In this document: piece after piece, positions 1 through 10,964 of the stretch
Layout: each line of letters opens with the position of its first letter
How positions within the stretch are numbered: the first letter of the stretch is position 1
NCBI GenBank assembly: GCA_022376515.1
Contig: WTXI01000063.1
Span: 124,001 to 188,000, forward strand
DNA: 64,000 nucleotides
Direction of reading: 5' to 3'
DNA from: Lactifluus volemus
Lineage: Eukaryota; Basidiomycota; Agaricomycetes; Russulales; Russulaceae
The notes under the pieces: generated by a model
What the model saw: the letters and a program-made list of their open reading frames with translations, nothing else
Told to the model about the DNA's origin: nothing
Databases searched by the model: none
Program-made: the position numbers and the translations under genes

Positions 1-2
1 CA

Positions 3-1024
3 TTCGCTGGAAGTGACGTCTTCGGCCTCAAGACCACAGCAACAAAGACAGAAGATGGTAGACACTGGCTTATTACGGGCACAAAAAAGTGGATCACAAA
101 CGGGCAGTACGTGACATCGTTGCCCCACCAGCCGGAGGTCTTTTTTTGATCGGAACTTGGTAGTTTTGCGGATTATTTCACCGTCGCATGCAAAACCGAG
201 GACGGTTTCACGGTCATTCTTGTTGAGCGCGGCGAAGGCGTCGAGACTTCGCTATCAAGACAAGTTATTCTTCGGCGGCTGGAACAGCATATGTTACGTT
301 TGACAACGTAAAGGTGCCAGTGGAGAATACTCTTGGCCCTGAGGGAGGAGGAATTTTCGTTATTCTCAGGTAAAGTTTTGACCTATTCTACTTTGTCCGT
401 CCCTGAACTTACGTTGTGTATTTCACAAGCAATTTTAACCACGAACGTTGGGTAATGGCCGCGACCTCTGCCCGTTCTCAGCGTGGGATAGTGGAAGAGT
501 GCCTCAAATGGATTAACCAACGCAAGGCATTCGGAAAGCCCCTGGCATCGCAGGCGGTCATCCGCAGTAAGGTTGCCGCCATGATTGCCCGCGTGGAGTC
601 GGTGCAGAGTTGGCTGGAGAATATCACACACCAAATGAACAACATGGTGCGCGCCCATTTCAGTTCAAATTGTGAGGTGTTGTGTTCACAACAAACAAAT
701 GCAGTCGTATGAAGAACAGGCGAAACGCCTGGCCGGCCAAGTCGCCTTGTTAAAGATGTACGCCACACAAACGGCTCAGGACACAGCGCGGGATGCCGTG
801 CAGATTTTTGGTGGACGTGGAATCACGCGGACGGGCATGGGCCGCTTCGTCGAGCACGTACGTATCGGGCACCTGTTTATTTTTCCCTGGTACAAGTGAC
901 TGACGAGGCGCAGTATCACCGAACTATCGCGTTTGACGCTTTGCTTGGCGGCGCCGAAGACGTTCTTGGTGATCTCGGTGTCCGGCAGGCCTTACGTTCT
1001 ATGCCACCAAACGCCAGGCTATGA
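3..1024 (+). CDS. acyl-CoA dehydrogenase, 3' part (5' end outside window)
   Basis: This is the C-terminal part of a flavin-dependent acyl-CoA dehydrogenase, which makes the first double bond in fatty acyl-CoA oxidation. Exons read as <3-106, 164-369, 430-646, 705-857 and 914-1024. The first exon gives AGSDVFGLKTTAT and the ITGTKKWITNG substrate/FAD-side motif. Later exons give the IKTSYSSAAGTAYVTFDNVKVP barrel strand, the helical domain (RSQRGIVEECLKWINQRKAFGKPL, abbreviated here to its ends) and QIFGGRGITRTG near the C-terminus. One base appears to be missing near 252, inside VETS-(P)-IKTSYS, so the frame changes within exon 2. Introns are 55-60 bp with GT..AG ends. The start lies outside the window. 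It may work with the FOX2 gene about 12.5 kb downstream, but that link is only inferred from function. Mitochondrial versus peroxisomal location cannot be decided without the N-terminus. Confidence 0.85.
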
Positions 1025-1164
1025 GCTCTTTTTTTGAATCGAAACGTCCTGTTATCGCACAAAGTAATGTGATCGGGATTGTGATATTGAAAGCGCTCGA
1101 TGAGGAGGGTCTATTCTATTCTTTGTACATAATCCAATGTATATCGACACTATTCGTAGTGTAA

Positions 1165-2432
1165 CTATACACTCTTACCGCCCCACCAGTTCCTCCGTGA
1201 GTGACCACTCTGGCCAAGCCCGACGTTGGTCGCGACTGCAGGTCCCCATCCGAACCACCTGACGATGACGGTTTTTGCAAAAATTTCGCCAAAGCCGAGC
1301 ATGACCCCGTTCACGAACGGCAAGAAGAAATTGATGGACAGCGACGAGAGCAACGCCAAGAAGCGCGAGCGGACGGGCAGCGTGTCGTCAAACACGGCGA
1401 GCGTCATCGACGCCGCCGTCACGGGGCGGGTCGTGGGAGCGGCGGCGTCAGGGGGTGCCACATGAGAATGAGGATGCTCGGGCGAGTGGGGGCGCGAGGG
1501 TTCCGGGAATGATAGGGACGGGAACGAAGACGCGATTGAGGACGGCACGTTTTCCCAGTGGGGTGAGTCGATCGGTTCGGTTCCTGCCGTTCCTGCTGCT
1601 GCAGAAAGCGCGGAGCGCGATTGGTGAGTACCTGAAGTTGTCGTCGTAGATCCAGGTACGTTCGACTATATAGAGGGGGGGGGGAGGGAACGATAGTTGC
1701 ACAGTAGAAAAAAAGAGTGATTGAGGCTTACCTGTGCGGCTTGACCCTGCCGTTGCGGAGGTGGTGGTGGTGGTGGTACTTTTGAGAGTGTAGCACCACT
1801 TTGAACTTGTCCGCTGACACCACCACCACCACCACCACCAACGCTGCCGGGGCCAAACGAGGACTCTCCAGATGCCGCAAGCGAAAAAGGAGAAGCTGCC
1901 GACGCGATGGCGGAAGTGCTTCGCTGCGATGATGATGATACAGCTTCCCACTCACTCGTCACGCTCGAGTTTACGCCGCCGCTCTGACCGCCCGACAAGG
2001 TAGCTGCCACCTGTCGTTCATGCGCACGACGTTCCTCCCATCGTGCACGTTCCACCTCTGCACGAGCGCGCACCGCTGCACTATCTCGACGCCATTCGGC
2101 TACCTGTGCTTCGTGCTGGACCTTCCAGGCTTCTTTTTCCTCAGTTGAGACCGAGGTGGTGGACATGAATGACGATGAGGACACCGTCGCCGCTGCCGGA
2201 GCAGGAACAGAGGTGCTGGTGCTGGCGGTTGAATCTGTAGAGGGTGTGCAGCTCTGTGGTTGAGAGGGAGAGAGGCGACGGATGTTAGAGACAGAGAAGG
2301 GATCTGAGAGAGCGGCCTATAATGGGCGCAGTAAAAATTGTTAGTAAGGGTCTCGGCCGATAGGGTTGAACGACTCACTTGAAGGAGGTCCTCGTCTTCG
2401 GGGCGTAAAGGGCTTGAATCGTGTCCTGACAT
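1165..2432 (-). CDS. MIM1: MIM1/TOM13-type mitochondrial outer-membrane import protein with long N-terminal extension
   Basis: Three exons, 2432-2379, 2253-1732 and 1665-1165, join in one frame to give about 358 residues. Introns are 125 and 66 bp, both phase 0. The last 60 residues carry the TOM13 signature: LSSLSINFFLPFVNGVMLGF followed by GEIFAKTVIVRWFGW, a single hydrophobic segment with small-residue spacing. In yeast this family inserts alpha-helical outer-membrane proteins of mitochondria. The N-terminal 290 residues are unusual. They hold a charged predicted coiled coil (EEKEAWKVQHEAQVAEWRRD onward, about residues 50-100), a poly-Gly run and a poly-Pro run. Yeast Mim1 is only about 113 residues. 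Acceptor choice at 1666 is the one that keeps the reading frame into the TOM13 domain. A separate upstream gene is possible, but the three exons join without a frame break. Confidence 0.8.
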
Positions 2433-5400
2433 AAGTTACTGGGGTTGAATAACGTCAGTCGATTTCTCCAGCGTATTGGTAGCCGCGGCCGCCAATGAGA
2501 CAAGGTAAATAAGAACAAACTTTGGGATCAATCCCCGCACAACGTGCGCCTTTGGATTCACCTCATCGACTCCCAACCCAACCCTGATCAAAAGCTACTA
2601 TGACTTATAACGAAACCTCGTAAGATATTTCAAATCTTTGTGATAACTTTTCCCCATCAATGATTTTTAATGCAAGGTTACTCTAGTACTCTAGTGGCAA
2701 CGGAATTGAATTCATTTAAGCCGATCAGAATTCCTACTTCCAGACTCTCACGAAGACTGATGTGGTTGTTACAAAGTCTGGCGCCATCGGTATTCTCTTC
2801 TATCTAGTGGCAGGTGCCAACATGCAGGCCCGAGGACACCGCCAGCGCATCCGTACCTCTTAGTGAACAGCCTTTGGAGAGACGAATCAAACATGAGATA
2901 ACAAGGTCAGCGTTTCCCTCCTATGATTGACAGATATACATATATCCCTATTCCAAGTCAACAACGCGAAATGAAATTGAACCATCGATCGGTACAGTAT
3001 CTCGGGACGAAAATTCTCACCAGATCTCACGGTGCATCGCCTCTCTCCTCCCCTGACTGGTAAACCAATTCATTCCTGGCAACGCCACCGCGAATTCCAA
3101 CTTGGTCAAGGGGGGAAACCCTGGACCCGGATCCGTGAGACAGGAGCGATACTTGCGGTGGCCAAATTGGTGGTCTATCTTACTGACCCGTCCTCGTCTT
3201 TTCAACCCAGCTGCTGAATTCCGGTGGGCTCTTCCGAAACGGCCATCACGATCCTCACCTGTCCCTCAGGTTTTCTGGATATTCTTCAACCATTCCGGAC
3301 TTCGGCACTTGCGAGCCTGATACAGCCAGAAAGGTTCCGCTATATAAGATGGCCCGTCCCGGTTCGCCACATCCACGGGGCACGGACACTAAGAAAAAAC
3401 CGAGATCCGACCCTCTGGGTCTACAAGAGCGCCTGGTTGCAAAAGTTTCCAACACGGTACAAACAGAATGGCAAGAGAGGCACCTGTAGGACATAGTTCG
3501 ATGGAACGTTGCAGTCCATTTCATTTTTTGTCAAGCGGCAAGTGTGCGGTCATAACAAATAGCAACCCGACTCGCCAGAGCTTTTGGTTGGACGTCGCGT
3601 ATGTCCAAGTCAGTGTTCACCACAGAGTTCTCGACATGTCAAGCTTGTGACATTTTTCTTTCATCATCGATTATCGACAGCCATGAGCCTGCTTGAGGAT
3701 CCAACCGATATCTTACCAATGTCTAGAGTGGTATAATCTGGGCGCAAGTTCGGGGTATGAACACGAATTCCCCAAATCACCGGGGACGGAAGTTCCCATT
3801 ACGAAGGTGTGAAATGTGCAAAGTGGGGCAAGGGCGGCCAATATCTACGAGGACTGGTTGGAAGTCAACGGGACCGGGTACGCAAAGAATATCTATCCTT
3901 GGTCAATTACGCCGGTGGGGTAAAGCGTAACGTTGCCATTCGTATGGGCTCGTACGCAAATTGTATGTTGACATGGCGTAACGGTTACATACAAAGCGGG
4001 AATGTCCATTTCTTCTGAGACGTTGGAGCTTGAAATTGACCACGTGAGTTCGACAGCGAAATCTGCAACATAGACATACAAGCCCAAGATTGTGTACTCG
4101 AAGAGAAGCGCAACGACTGGCAGAGTTGATAACATCCTTACGTTTCTTGTTGAACCACGGCCGCAACTCGGTGCATCGGTCGGTGCAGGTGGCATAAAGA
4201 TAAGTCCCGGGCCGACATTGAACATACAGGGGCCAGGGGGTGCAAAACAAAAAGGCCCCGCAGTGACATAACTTCCCTACAACGCCTTCGTGAGAAGATG
4301 TGTGTTCCGTCCGATGCTCCGAGTGATAATCTTGACAGATAAAAACATCGTGCGAATGTTCCAGGGGAAGATCGCAAAGATCAGTTACTAGCCGAGAAAT
4401 AACCGAGACCTAGGCCCATGGATAGGGCATATAGACCAACTTTGACACCAATCTTACAGACCTACAGATAGGATCCTGTCATACTCGAGTGAATAGATAC
4501 TCGTTGGTGAGTACATTTTGACTGACGATGATCGACATCTCAACCCAGGCGCCGCCGCCGGGAGCGGAGACAACAAGTCTGGGTTTGCAACCGGTGACTT
4601 GGGAGGTGTCGGCAGTTTCAGGAAAGGAAACCATATTCCGAATAGAAGTTCGAGCTCAGTCAGGTGTGAGGAGGTACCGCTGGAAAGTTTCAAACACAAA
4701 ATACAAAAACAAAAAAAACTGTTCGAGGACGGGAGAAGTTGTGGGCGCGGCCGGAGACGAAGAGGAAAACCACGGAGTTGGCGCGTTGGGACACTAGAAC
4801 CAATGAATATCAAGCACGTAGGCACGCAAACGCCGCTGAAGCCAACCCGCCGTAGTGAAAGCATAGAAATAACTTATGAGGGATGAGATTAGACGGGAAG
4901 GGATGGAGTGGAGGTGGAACCTCTGTGGTGTGGAACCCTCGAGGTGAACGCGGCGGTCTGCTGCAATTGTGGCTTCTATCGGACTTTAAATATTCTCCCA
5001 CGGGGATCTTGGGCTGCTTCTCCGCCAACTGGCTCAAACGCGCGTGACTCGGTCATACAATCCACTTCGGTTTCTTTACCACGGCGCTGGGATCGCCTCG
5101 AGCTCGAATAACAACCTCTCTGAATTGCCCCCCCACCCTTCCCCCCTGGTTGTCATTCTTCATGTGTGTGTGTCACGCCAAAATTCATTCTGTCGACTTT
5201 AGGGCGCATGACACCTGACAGCCTTTTTACCCCCATGTTAACGGTGATGATGATGATATCAACAAAGTTTACAAACCCAGTTCGCCACGTCACTGCCGCG
5301 ATTTCGATTCCCTTCCTCCGGGCACGCAACAACTCAGTTCAAGTGCCCGCTTTCTCAGACCAACACGCTACAAGTCGCGCAGGCAGTTGTTGCAACAATC

Positions 5401-6450
5401 TGTGTACACCTGCTTGTCCTCGTGACATTCCCAAGGATCTTCTGGCGGACAAATCCCGCTTCTACTCCTCTGCGCCGGCATCCAGGATCCCCAAATTGTC
5501 CCTGGTTTCTGCATCGTGTGATGGCTGAAATCTCTCTTCGCTTGTGGAAGGACATACATCCCCCCGCATTCATCGACTGAGGCGCCTTTACAACAGCATC
5601 GTTCTATCCAAAGTTGGTTCTCCAGAGGCCAATGTCCTGGACTAGGGATTTTTCGGTTCAATGGAACAAACTATACCTTAAGTAGGCCGTCTAACCCCGA
5701 TGTCTTGGAGTATAGCCAAACATCTGTGCCTGGTTTCATTCTCAGGGCATCCGTTCAGGAAACGCCAGACTCTATTTAGTTTGATACTCCAAACACAACA
5801 ATAAAGGTTTATCTAGGCTCGCGTTTTGAACACGTACCTGTAATAAAGAACACATCAGAGGACCTATTTGTTGAGAGAATTGCACAGGAAAGATAACAAG
5901 AATTATCCGCTTCCGATTTCCCGACCCAGAGGTGTGGGGCAAGAATGTAGACACATGACGAGAAATGTTTGGAGAATGACAAATAATCGTCTTCTACATC
6001 GAGGCCACGTTACCAAACCGACATATCACAGCCTGTGGCACGCCAGTCGGGTAGACTTTACCCAGACGACGAATGCTATGATTGCCTCACTCTCACCTTG
6101 ATCTGTTTCCGATCTCTTGCGTGGCGCTCAGGATGAACTGCGATCATATTTCCTGGTTCGTGCCACCCCTCTTTAATTCAATCATTACTTTTGAGCGTTC
6201 CAAATTTACTAAATTCGGATCCTTGTTCTTTTAAAGCAGCACTTTACATTACAGAGGGGGGCGGGGGGAAACATATGATCTCTCTCTCCAAGATCCACTT
6301 CGCCCGAAATTAGTTTTTCTCCAGTTCAGGACCAGATCCTCGGTTCTCTCTCCTTCGTCCCCCGTTAGACCGCTTTCCCCGCTGGCGCTTACCCACCTAC
6401 CCGGCCGATAGCCCTCCCAATAAGCTATGCGGTCCCCCTTCTCCGCAGAC
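2433..6450. other. gene-poor stretch, no supported gene
   Basis: About 4 kb between the MIM1 start and the promoter of the small Cys-rich gene. I found no reading frame with recognisable domains or a convincing splice pattern. The best unexplained open frame is 4518-4886 (+), about 122 codons, basic and Ser-rich toward its middle. It has no motif I recognise and no clear ATG context. Short G and C homopolymers and a GT microsatellite near 5164 are present. It may contain decayed mobile-element DNA, but no terminal repeats or polymerase motifs were seen. Confidence 0.5.
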
Positions 6451-6451
6451 C

Positions 6452-6457
6452 TATAAA
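6452..6457 (+). promoter_or_regulatory. TATA box upstream of small Cys-rich gene
   Basis: TATAAA about 200 bp before the ATG at 6658, followed by a C/T-rich tract (6490-6570) that is common between TATA and start in fungal promoters. The assignment rests on position only. Confidence 0.4.
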
Positions 6458-6657
6458 GGTTCATGGTCCACTCGAACACAGCACCGATATCCACACACCT
6501 CCGCCCCCCCTTACTTTTTTCTTGTCATCCACCCCCCACTCCCCTCTCGAAATCGAAAGTCTGCCCCCCTTCCGTTTGCGCACTTGAACTGAAGAAAGAA
6601 AGAAAAAAAAACGCGTTACTACCTAGAAAAAAAAAAGGCCATAATGTGCAGAGAAGA

Positions 6658-7167
6658 ATGGTATGCATCTATGGCGATCTGTATTACTACAACACGTTTC
6701 TGACGACGGTTTCTCTCCTCCCCACTCCAGCTTTGGGAATCAATACCGAGGTTGCGGGGTGCTTGTTTCCATTCTATTTTGAATCAGAGAGAAAAGCTCG
6801 TTCCTGACTCTTTGCTTTTTTGCTCCGTCCCAACCCCCTTCTTTTTTTTCTTTTCCTTCTCTCTTTTAAAACACCCACAGCACTACGTTCGATTATATTC
6901 CACAGGAAACAAGACCGATTGCGGTTCGCCAGATTGTTTCTACAGTAGTGCGCACAAGCACAAGACGGCGCGTACGTGCTATTGCAGTCGGGTACGGGAT
7001 GTGCCCTTTTCCTTAATTTTCTGAATTCCCACATTTGCGATCACGCCACCCCCACTTTGGTTCTCCTCCCCCAGATTATATATGACGACCGTCGGGTGTT
7101 AAACCTGTTTCAAGAGCAGTGTGACAACTGCAAGGAAGCTATCTATGATCGCGGTCGACGCCGCTGA
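6658..7167 (+). CDS. small conserved-looking Cys/His-rich protein, 98 aa
   Basis: Three exons, 6658-6750, 6881-6991 and 7075-7167, join in phase 0 to give 98 residues (31+37+30). It begins MVCIYGDLYYYNTFL. Exon 2 carries CGSPDC, HKHK and CYC, and exon 3 carries CDNC, so the spacing is C-x4-C, H-x-H, C-x-C, C-x2-C. This pattern suggests one or two metal sites rather than a secreted disulphide protein, because no signal peptide is seen. Introns (130 and 83 bp) end in pyrimidine-rich tracts plus CAG. The donor of intron 1 (GTTGCG) is weak, so exon 1 is less certain than exons 2 and 3. It sits alone in a gene-poor region behind a TATA box. I do not recognise the family, and the function is unknown. 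Confidence 0.6.
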
Positions 7168-7884
7168 TCGGCGGAGCCTGCCTCGCGGCCTTTTGCCTCT
7201 TCCTCTTCTACTCGATCATAGCAGCACCCAACCTTTCTGCCTAACCGCTTTCTTGTTGTGCATCTTTTGCTTTGTTTGAAACAAATTTATAGTACGAGCT
7301 ACAACTCAATCCCATACAATCATCCTGTATTTCACATAGATCTAATCCAATCTCGGGTGGTTCCACTCAACGAATACGTGACTGAGATGTAGGATCGGTT
7401 ACTATTAGTGTCTCATCTGGGACAGATCTAGAAGCAGTCGAGGGTCAGATTGTGCTCATAAGACCCCGGTCAAAGCAGACTTGTCCTCGAAAGGGTCATG
7501 ATGACCATCCAACGCACTTCCTTGGGAAGCTCTTCCGTGGCCTTTAAGTTTCCATCGGAATGTCCCTCGAATGTGCGGAATCCGTTCATAGGGTCAAACG
7601 AAACATCTACGATCGTGGCGTCGATGCGGTTCGGTCAGATTCAGTCAAGAAGCGTCGGAGACATAGCCAGTCAAGTCTCACGAGAAGAAATACCGAATAA
7701 GGTCGGGCGTCCACAATAGAACCTCACCGTGCTTCGTCACCAAAGAAACTCTGTCCCGCTACGCGTGCCAAGTTAGAAGATAATCTGTATACATCCACGT
7801 GACGGCGTCAAGAAAGAAAGTGAAAGGGGGTAAAAGGGCGCCTGTGAGGGTCCTTCATCTCCATACGTGTGTGTGTGCGCGACT
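7168..7884. other. intergenic, 3' flanks of convergent genes
   Basis: Between the stop of the Cys-rich gene and the stop of the XLF gene. I see no supported gene; the stretch is likely two 3' untranslated regions. Confidence 0.5.
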
Positions 7885-9759
7885 TTAAAAACGCCGTCCC
7901 ACGCGTTTGACGGGTTGTTTCGTTCCACGCCGCTTCGATTCGCCGCCCCTGGCCCCATCGTCACTGTCACTGTCGCTGCGATCTTGTCCTGTAGCTCGCT
8001 CTCTCTTTTTCGAGCGCGGGCGGGATTCAGAGTCCGATGGAGGGCGCTTCGAGGATATACCACCACCTTGCACTGGCGCGTGAGATCCTGGGACCGATGA
8101 AATGGGACTACCAGTTCGAGACGCCAATTTGTTCTGGATAGATGTGGCTGTAGCTGTAGAGGGCGATGCGTCCTTTCCCTTTCCTGGTTTCCTACGGGCA
8201 GGCACAAATACATTATCGCTGTCCTCTTCGGTCTCGGTGGCAAAGTCCTCCGTAGCGGCCTGTCCGCGAATATCCGTTTCTGGGACTTGTCGTACAGCTT
8301 TTGTACTTGTCGGGGCGTCATCTCCAAATCCCGACTGTACCTGTCATTGATTAATAGGACCATGGGTGGTGCCAGTGCAGGATGTTCCTCTCACACGTAG
8401 GTTGGACGACTGAACGGGGGCGGACGGAACTCGGGAGTTTGGCGTCTCCTGGGGCGTCCCCTGTCTCCCTGGGGCAGGATCTAGGGAGGGTAGTACAAGT
8501 TCTGGTTTTTTGAATTCGCTAAGTACAGGCGCTATGATGAGGGGCAATGTGCGTTAGCAGGCTCGAGCGTTACAAGGGGCGCACTACCTGCCGAGATAAC
8601 ATACGAGGGTTGGCGCTAAAGGCAAGAAGAGCTGACATGCGACGTATGCTTGTGCTTGTGCGTGGGTCTGAGAATGTGCGCATTGTATGCTCGTCCATGC
8701 AACGACGTGCTACGCGGCCGTTCTTGTCAATTACCTGCCAAGACATGGTCAGAAATTTGTAGTTGGAACACAAGTAATCAGAACCAGGGTAGTGGTTGAC
8801 TCTGATCGGCACAATGTGTCAATTAGTGGGCGCAAAATAACTCCTAGGGAGTCATAACATTAGGCGCTAACGTCCAACCCCCATCACGAGGCGTTAGTTA
8901 GCCCCGCGCCAAAGTGAAACGGGGTTGTTCACCTGGGCCGCGTAAAGAACTCTCGAAGCCTACCTGTTCGAGATCGTAGTCGGAGATTCCATTGATTGCG
9001 TGCCGCATGGTGAAAGCCAGGTTTGCGGTGCAGAGAAGGGGCATTATGAGGTGCTTCGAAAGCAGCTCTGCCGATTGACTGCGCCCAATAAAGGAGGTCT
9101 CCCATCTCCATTTGAAAGTATCTCCCTGGAGGTCAATTGCTAGGTCCTGAAGCTTGTGAGAAGATGAAAAGTGCAAAAAAAGGCCCGGCATACCGAATAA
9201 CGAGACTCTACCACATCGAAAGAAAGACGCTCGATGACATCGGGAGAATGCGCATCCACGAGATACTGCAAAACCTGGTCGAGCCAGCTATCGTGCTCGC
9301 GATACGGCAGATGGTTGAACGTTCCATTGGTGTTGAGTGTTGACCATCGGCGACTCAACTGTTGCCTAGACAGGACTGGAGTATGTCCATGTGAGTTCAC
9401 TATTGGAGAAATGAGCGCAAATGAAGGCACCCTCGGCCCATACGGTCTTAGTATCTGTTATCAAGAAGACGCATGTTTGATCGGAGAATGTGGCGTGCAG
9501 TTTCTGCCAAGGGACGTCTCAAATGACGAATATGCCATAACGTTGAAATGAGGGAGACGTACGATAAGGTACGGAATAGATTTGTTATGATCAATCTTGA
9601 CAAGCCACTCCTTTGACATAAGAAGTTCCGAATGGTTCTACAGACCTTGTTTGAGATATTATTTTGCAACGACAGAAGCGGTAGGTACGGAACCTCGGTG
9701 AACTCGTTCATGGCCTTGGTAGTGAGTGCGGTGAGAGCTGGTGATCGTGGGAAACTCAT
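7885..9759 (-). CDS. XLF1: XLF/NHEJ1-like (Cernunnos) non-homologous end-joining factor
   Basis: A split gene read from 9759 down to 7885. XLF binds the XRCC4-ligase IV complex and bridges DNA ends in the nucleus. The head domain is visible as SKEWLVKIDHNKSIPYLI, a TKTVWAE strand and TPVLSRQQLSRRWSTLNTN. GDTFKWRWETSFIG and SAELLSKHLIMPLL follow, matching the family's 'SQHLI-PLL' segment at the start of the long helix. The C-terminal tail is acidic and Ser-rich, then strongly basic, ending KRVGRRF, which fits the Ku/DNA-binding tail of the family. About seven or eight exons are needed. Some introns must be only about 31-36 bp, near 9400 and 9630. These are very short, so the head-domain splice sites are uncertain. 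It is divergent from the FHA gene with about 50 bp between start codons. Confidence 0.75.
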
Positions 9760-9809
9760 ATTGCCACATCACTTGCCATTTATCACAGTCCTCGTCCTTG
9801 CCAAGTGAC

Positions 9810-10619
9810 ATGCGAGACAATGTCCCGGGAGACCCGCCAACAGCTTATCACCCTTCTTACGAGTTCCCAGTAGGCGACGACAGTAACTCCCATCCTACTT
9901 TTCATACGCATTCCGATCCAACGCCCGCGACTTCACATGACTTTCCCATCTGCCGACTTGTCATCCAGGAGAGTAGATTTATCCCCCACAACCAGCGCCT
10001 TGCCGTCATCGATGGTTATTTGGAAGTCCAATTTGGGCGAGATGCGGCGCCGCCTGGTGTCAGTACTCCAAGGATCCGACTAAGGGACATGGAAGTCTCC
10101 AAACTCCATGCAACGCTCTTTTGGGACGTGGAGCGGCGTGAGTGGGCAATTGTGGATATGGGCTCGAAACATGGGACATTTTTCGGTTCCGGCCAGGATG
10201 GGAAACGCGTGAGGCTGTCTCCAACTCGTGTAGCGAGCATGCCGAAACGCGTGGGGCATCTAGACAGGTTGTACCTTGGAGGTACGACTTTTGTGGTGCA
10301 TATTCACGAAACCCGCCTTCCGTGCGTCGATTGCTCAGCATCTGGACAAGGTGGTGAAGACATTATTCCGCTCTTTTCTCATCATAAAGATGACGCGGTG
10401 ATCACACAAGCCCAACGCGGGCGCAAACGTGGGGTGGACGGTACGGACAAGGTACCACGGGACGCAAAGAGGGCATTAGCATCATTGAAGCAGAGTTTAT
10501 TAAGCCGACCTGGTGGGTTTCACCAATGGAGGAAGCTGTGGGGAATAAAGGAAGAGATACTCGGTAGGGACGCGGTTTTACGGGTACGCGTCGACGCGTT
10601 ATTTGACAGTATTATTTAA
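9810..10619 (+). CDS. FHA-domain protein (AGGF1-like), 269 aa
   Basis: Single-exon frame starting at the first ATG (9810); the frame is open further 5' but without an ATG. An FHA phosphothreonine-binding domain spans about residues 50-165. It shows VQFGRD, then RIRLRDMEVSKLHATLFWD with the conserved S-x-x-H core, and WAIVDMGSKHGTFFG with the 'NGT'-like loop. The C-terminal quarter is basic, with an ALASLKQSLLS segment that resembles the tail following FHA domains in AGGF1-type proteins. FHA proteins of this kind act in the nucleus in DNA damage response or RNA processing. The divergent neighbour is an end-joining factor, so a shared DNA-repair role is possible but unproven. The protein is intact, with no frame breaks. 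Confidence 0.85.
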   Translation: MRDNVPGDPPTAYHPSYEFPVGDDSNSHPTFHTHSDPTPATSHDFPICRLVIQESRFIPHNQRLAVIDGYLEVQFGRDAAPPGVSTPRIRLRDMEVSKLHATLFWDVERREWAIVDMGSKHGTFFGSGQDGKRVRLSPTRVASMPKRVGHLDRLYLGGTTFVVHIHETRLPCVDCSASGQGGEDIIPLFSHHKDDAVITQAQRGRKRGVDGTDKVPRDAKRALASLKQSLLSRPGGFHQWRKLWGIKEEILGRDAVLRVRVDALFDSII

Positions 10620-10964
10620 TTTATTCGATCACGTGTGTAAAGTTGGAACTAGTTTGTGTTGTCGGGCTCGGGAAAAGTGAAAGCGCGTCCAGGTTGTGAA
10701 CACAACCAGCGGCTGGCTTTGTCCACATCGCTTTGACTCCCTCTCTACCCTTTTCTTTCCATCCTCCTTCTTCCTGTTTCCCATTATCCATATTATCGGG
10801 AACATCTTTTCCATATTTTTTCTCCCTCTCTTCCCACTACTCCTTCCCATTCACTCCATTCATCAGTCCTCTTGTCTTGTTCCATTCTCTCTATTTTGTC
10901 TATTTTTTAAGCTCCACCCATTTCACCATCATCTTTACTTCTCCTTTCTCCATTTAGGACCTAG
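10620..10964. promoter_or_regulatory. pyrimidine-rich promoter region of the cyclin gene
   Basis: Long C/T tracts fill 10740-10960 directly before the cyclin start codon. Such tracts are typical of strongly expressed fungal genes. No TATA element was seen close by. Confidence 0.45.

Noticed and set aside
1201..1512. Open frame on the plus strand opposite MIM1
   Set aside because: It mirrors the MIM1 exon 3 codons on the other strand and has no family match.
1741..1840. Proline and glycine codon runs read as a microsatellite
   Set aside because: They are in frame within MIM1 exon 2 and are best explained as coding low complexity.
4454..4886. Overlapping open frames on both strands
   Set aside because: About 120 codons each, but no motif, promoter or conserved pattern; composition alone can explain them.
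5160..5661. Possible Cys-rich secreted peptide on the minus strand
   Set aside because: Cysteines are spread over two different frames, and no signal peptide or splice pattern joins them.
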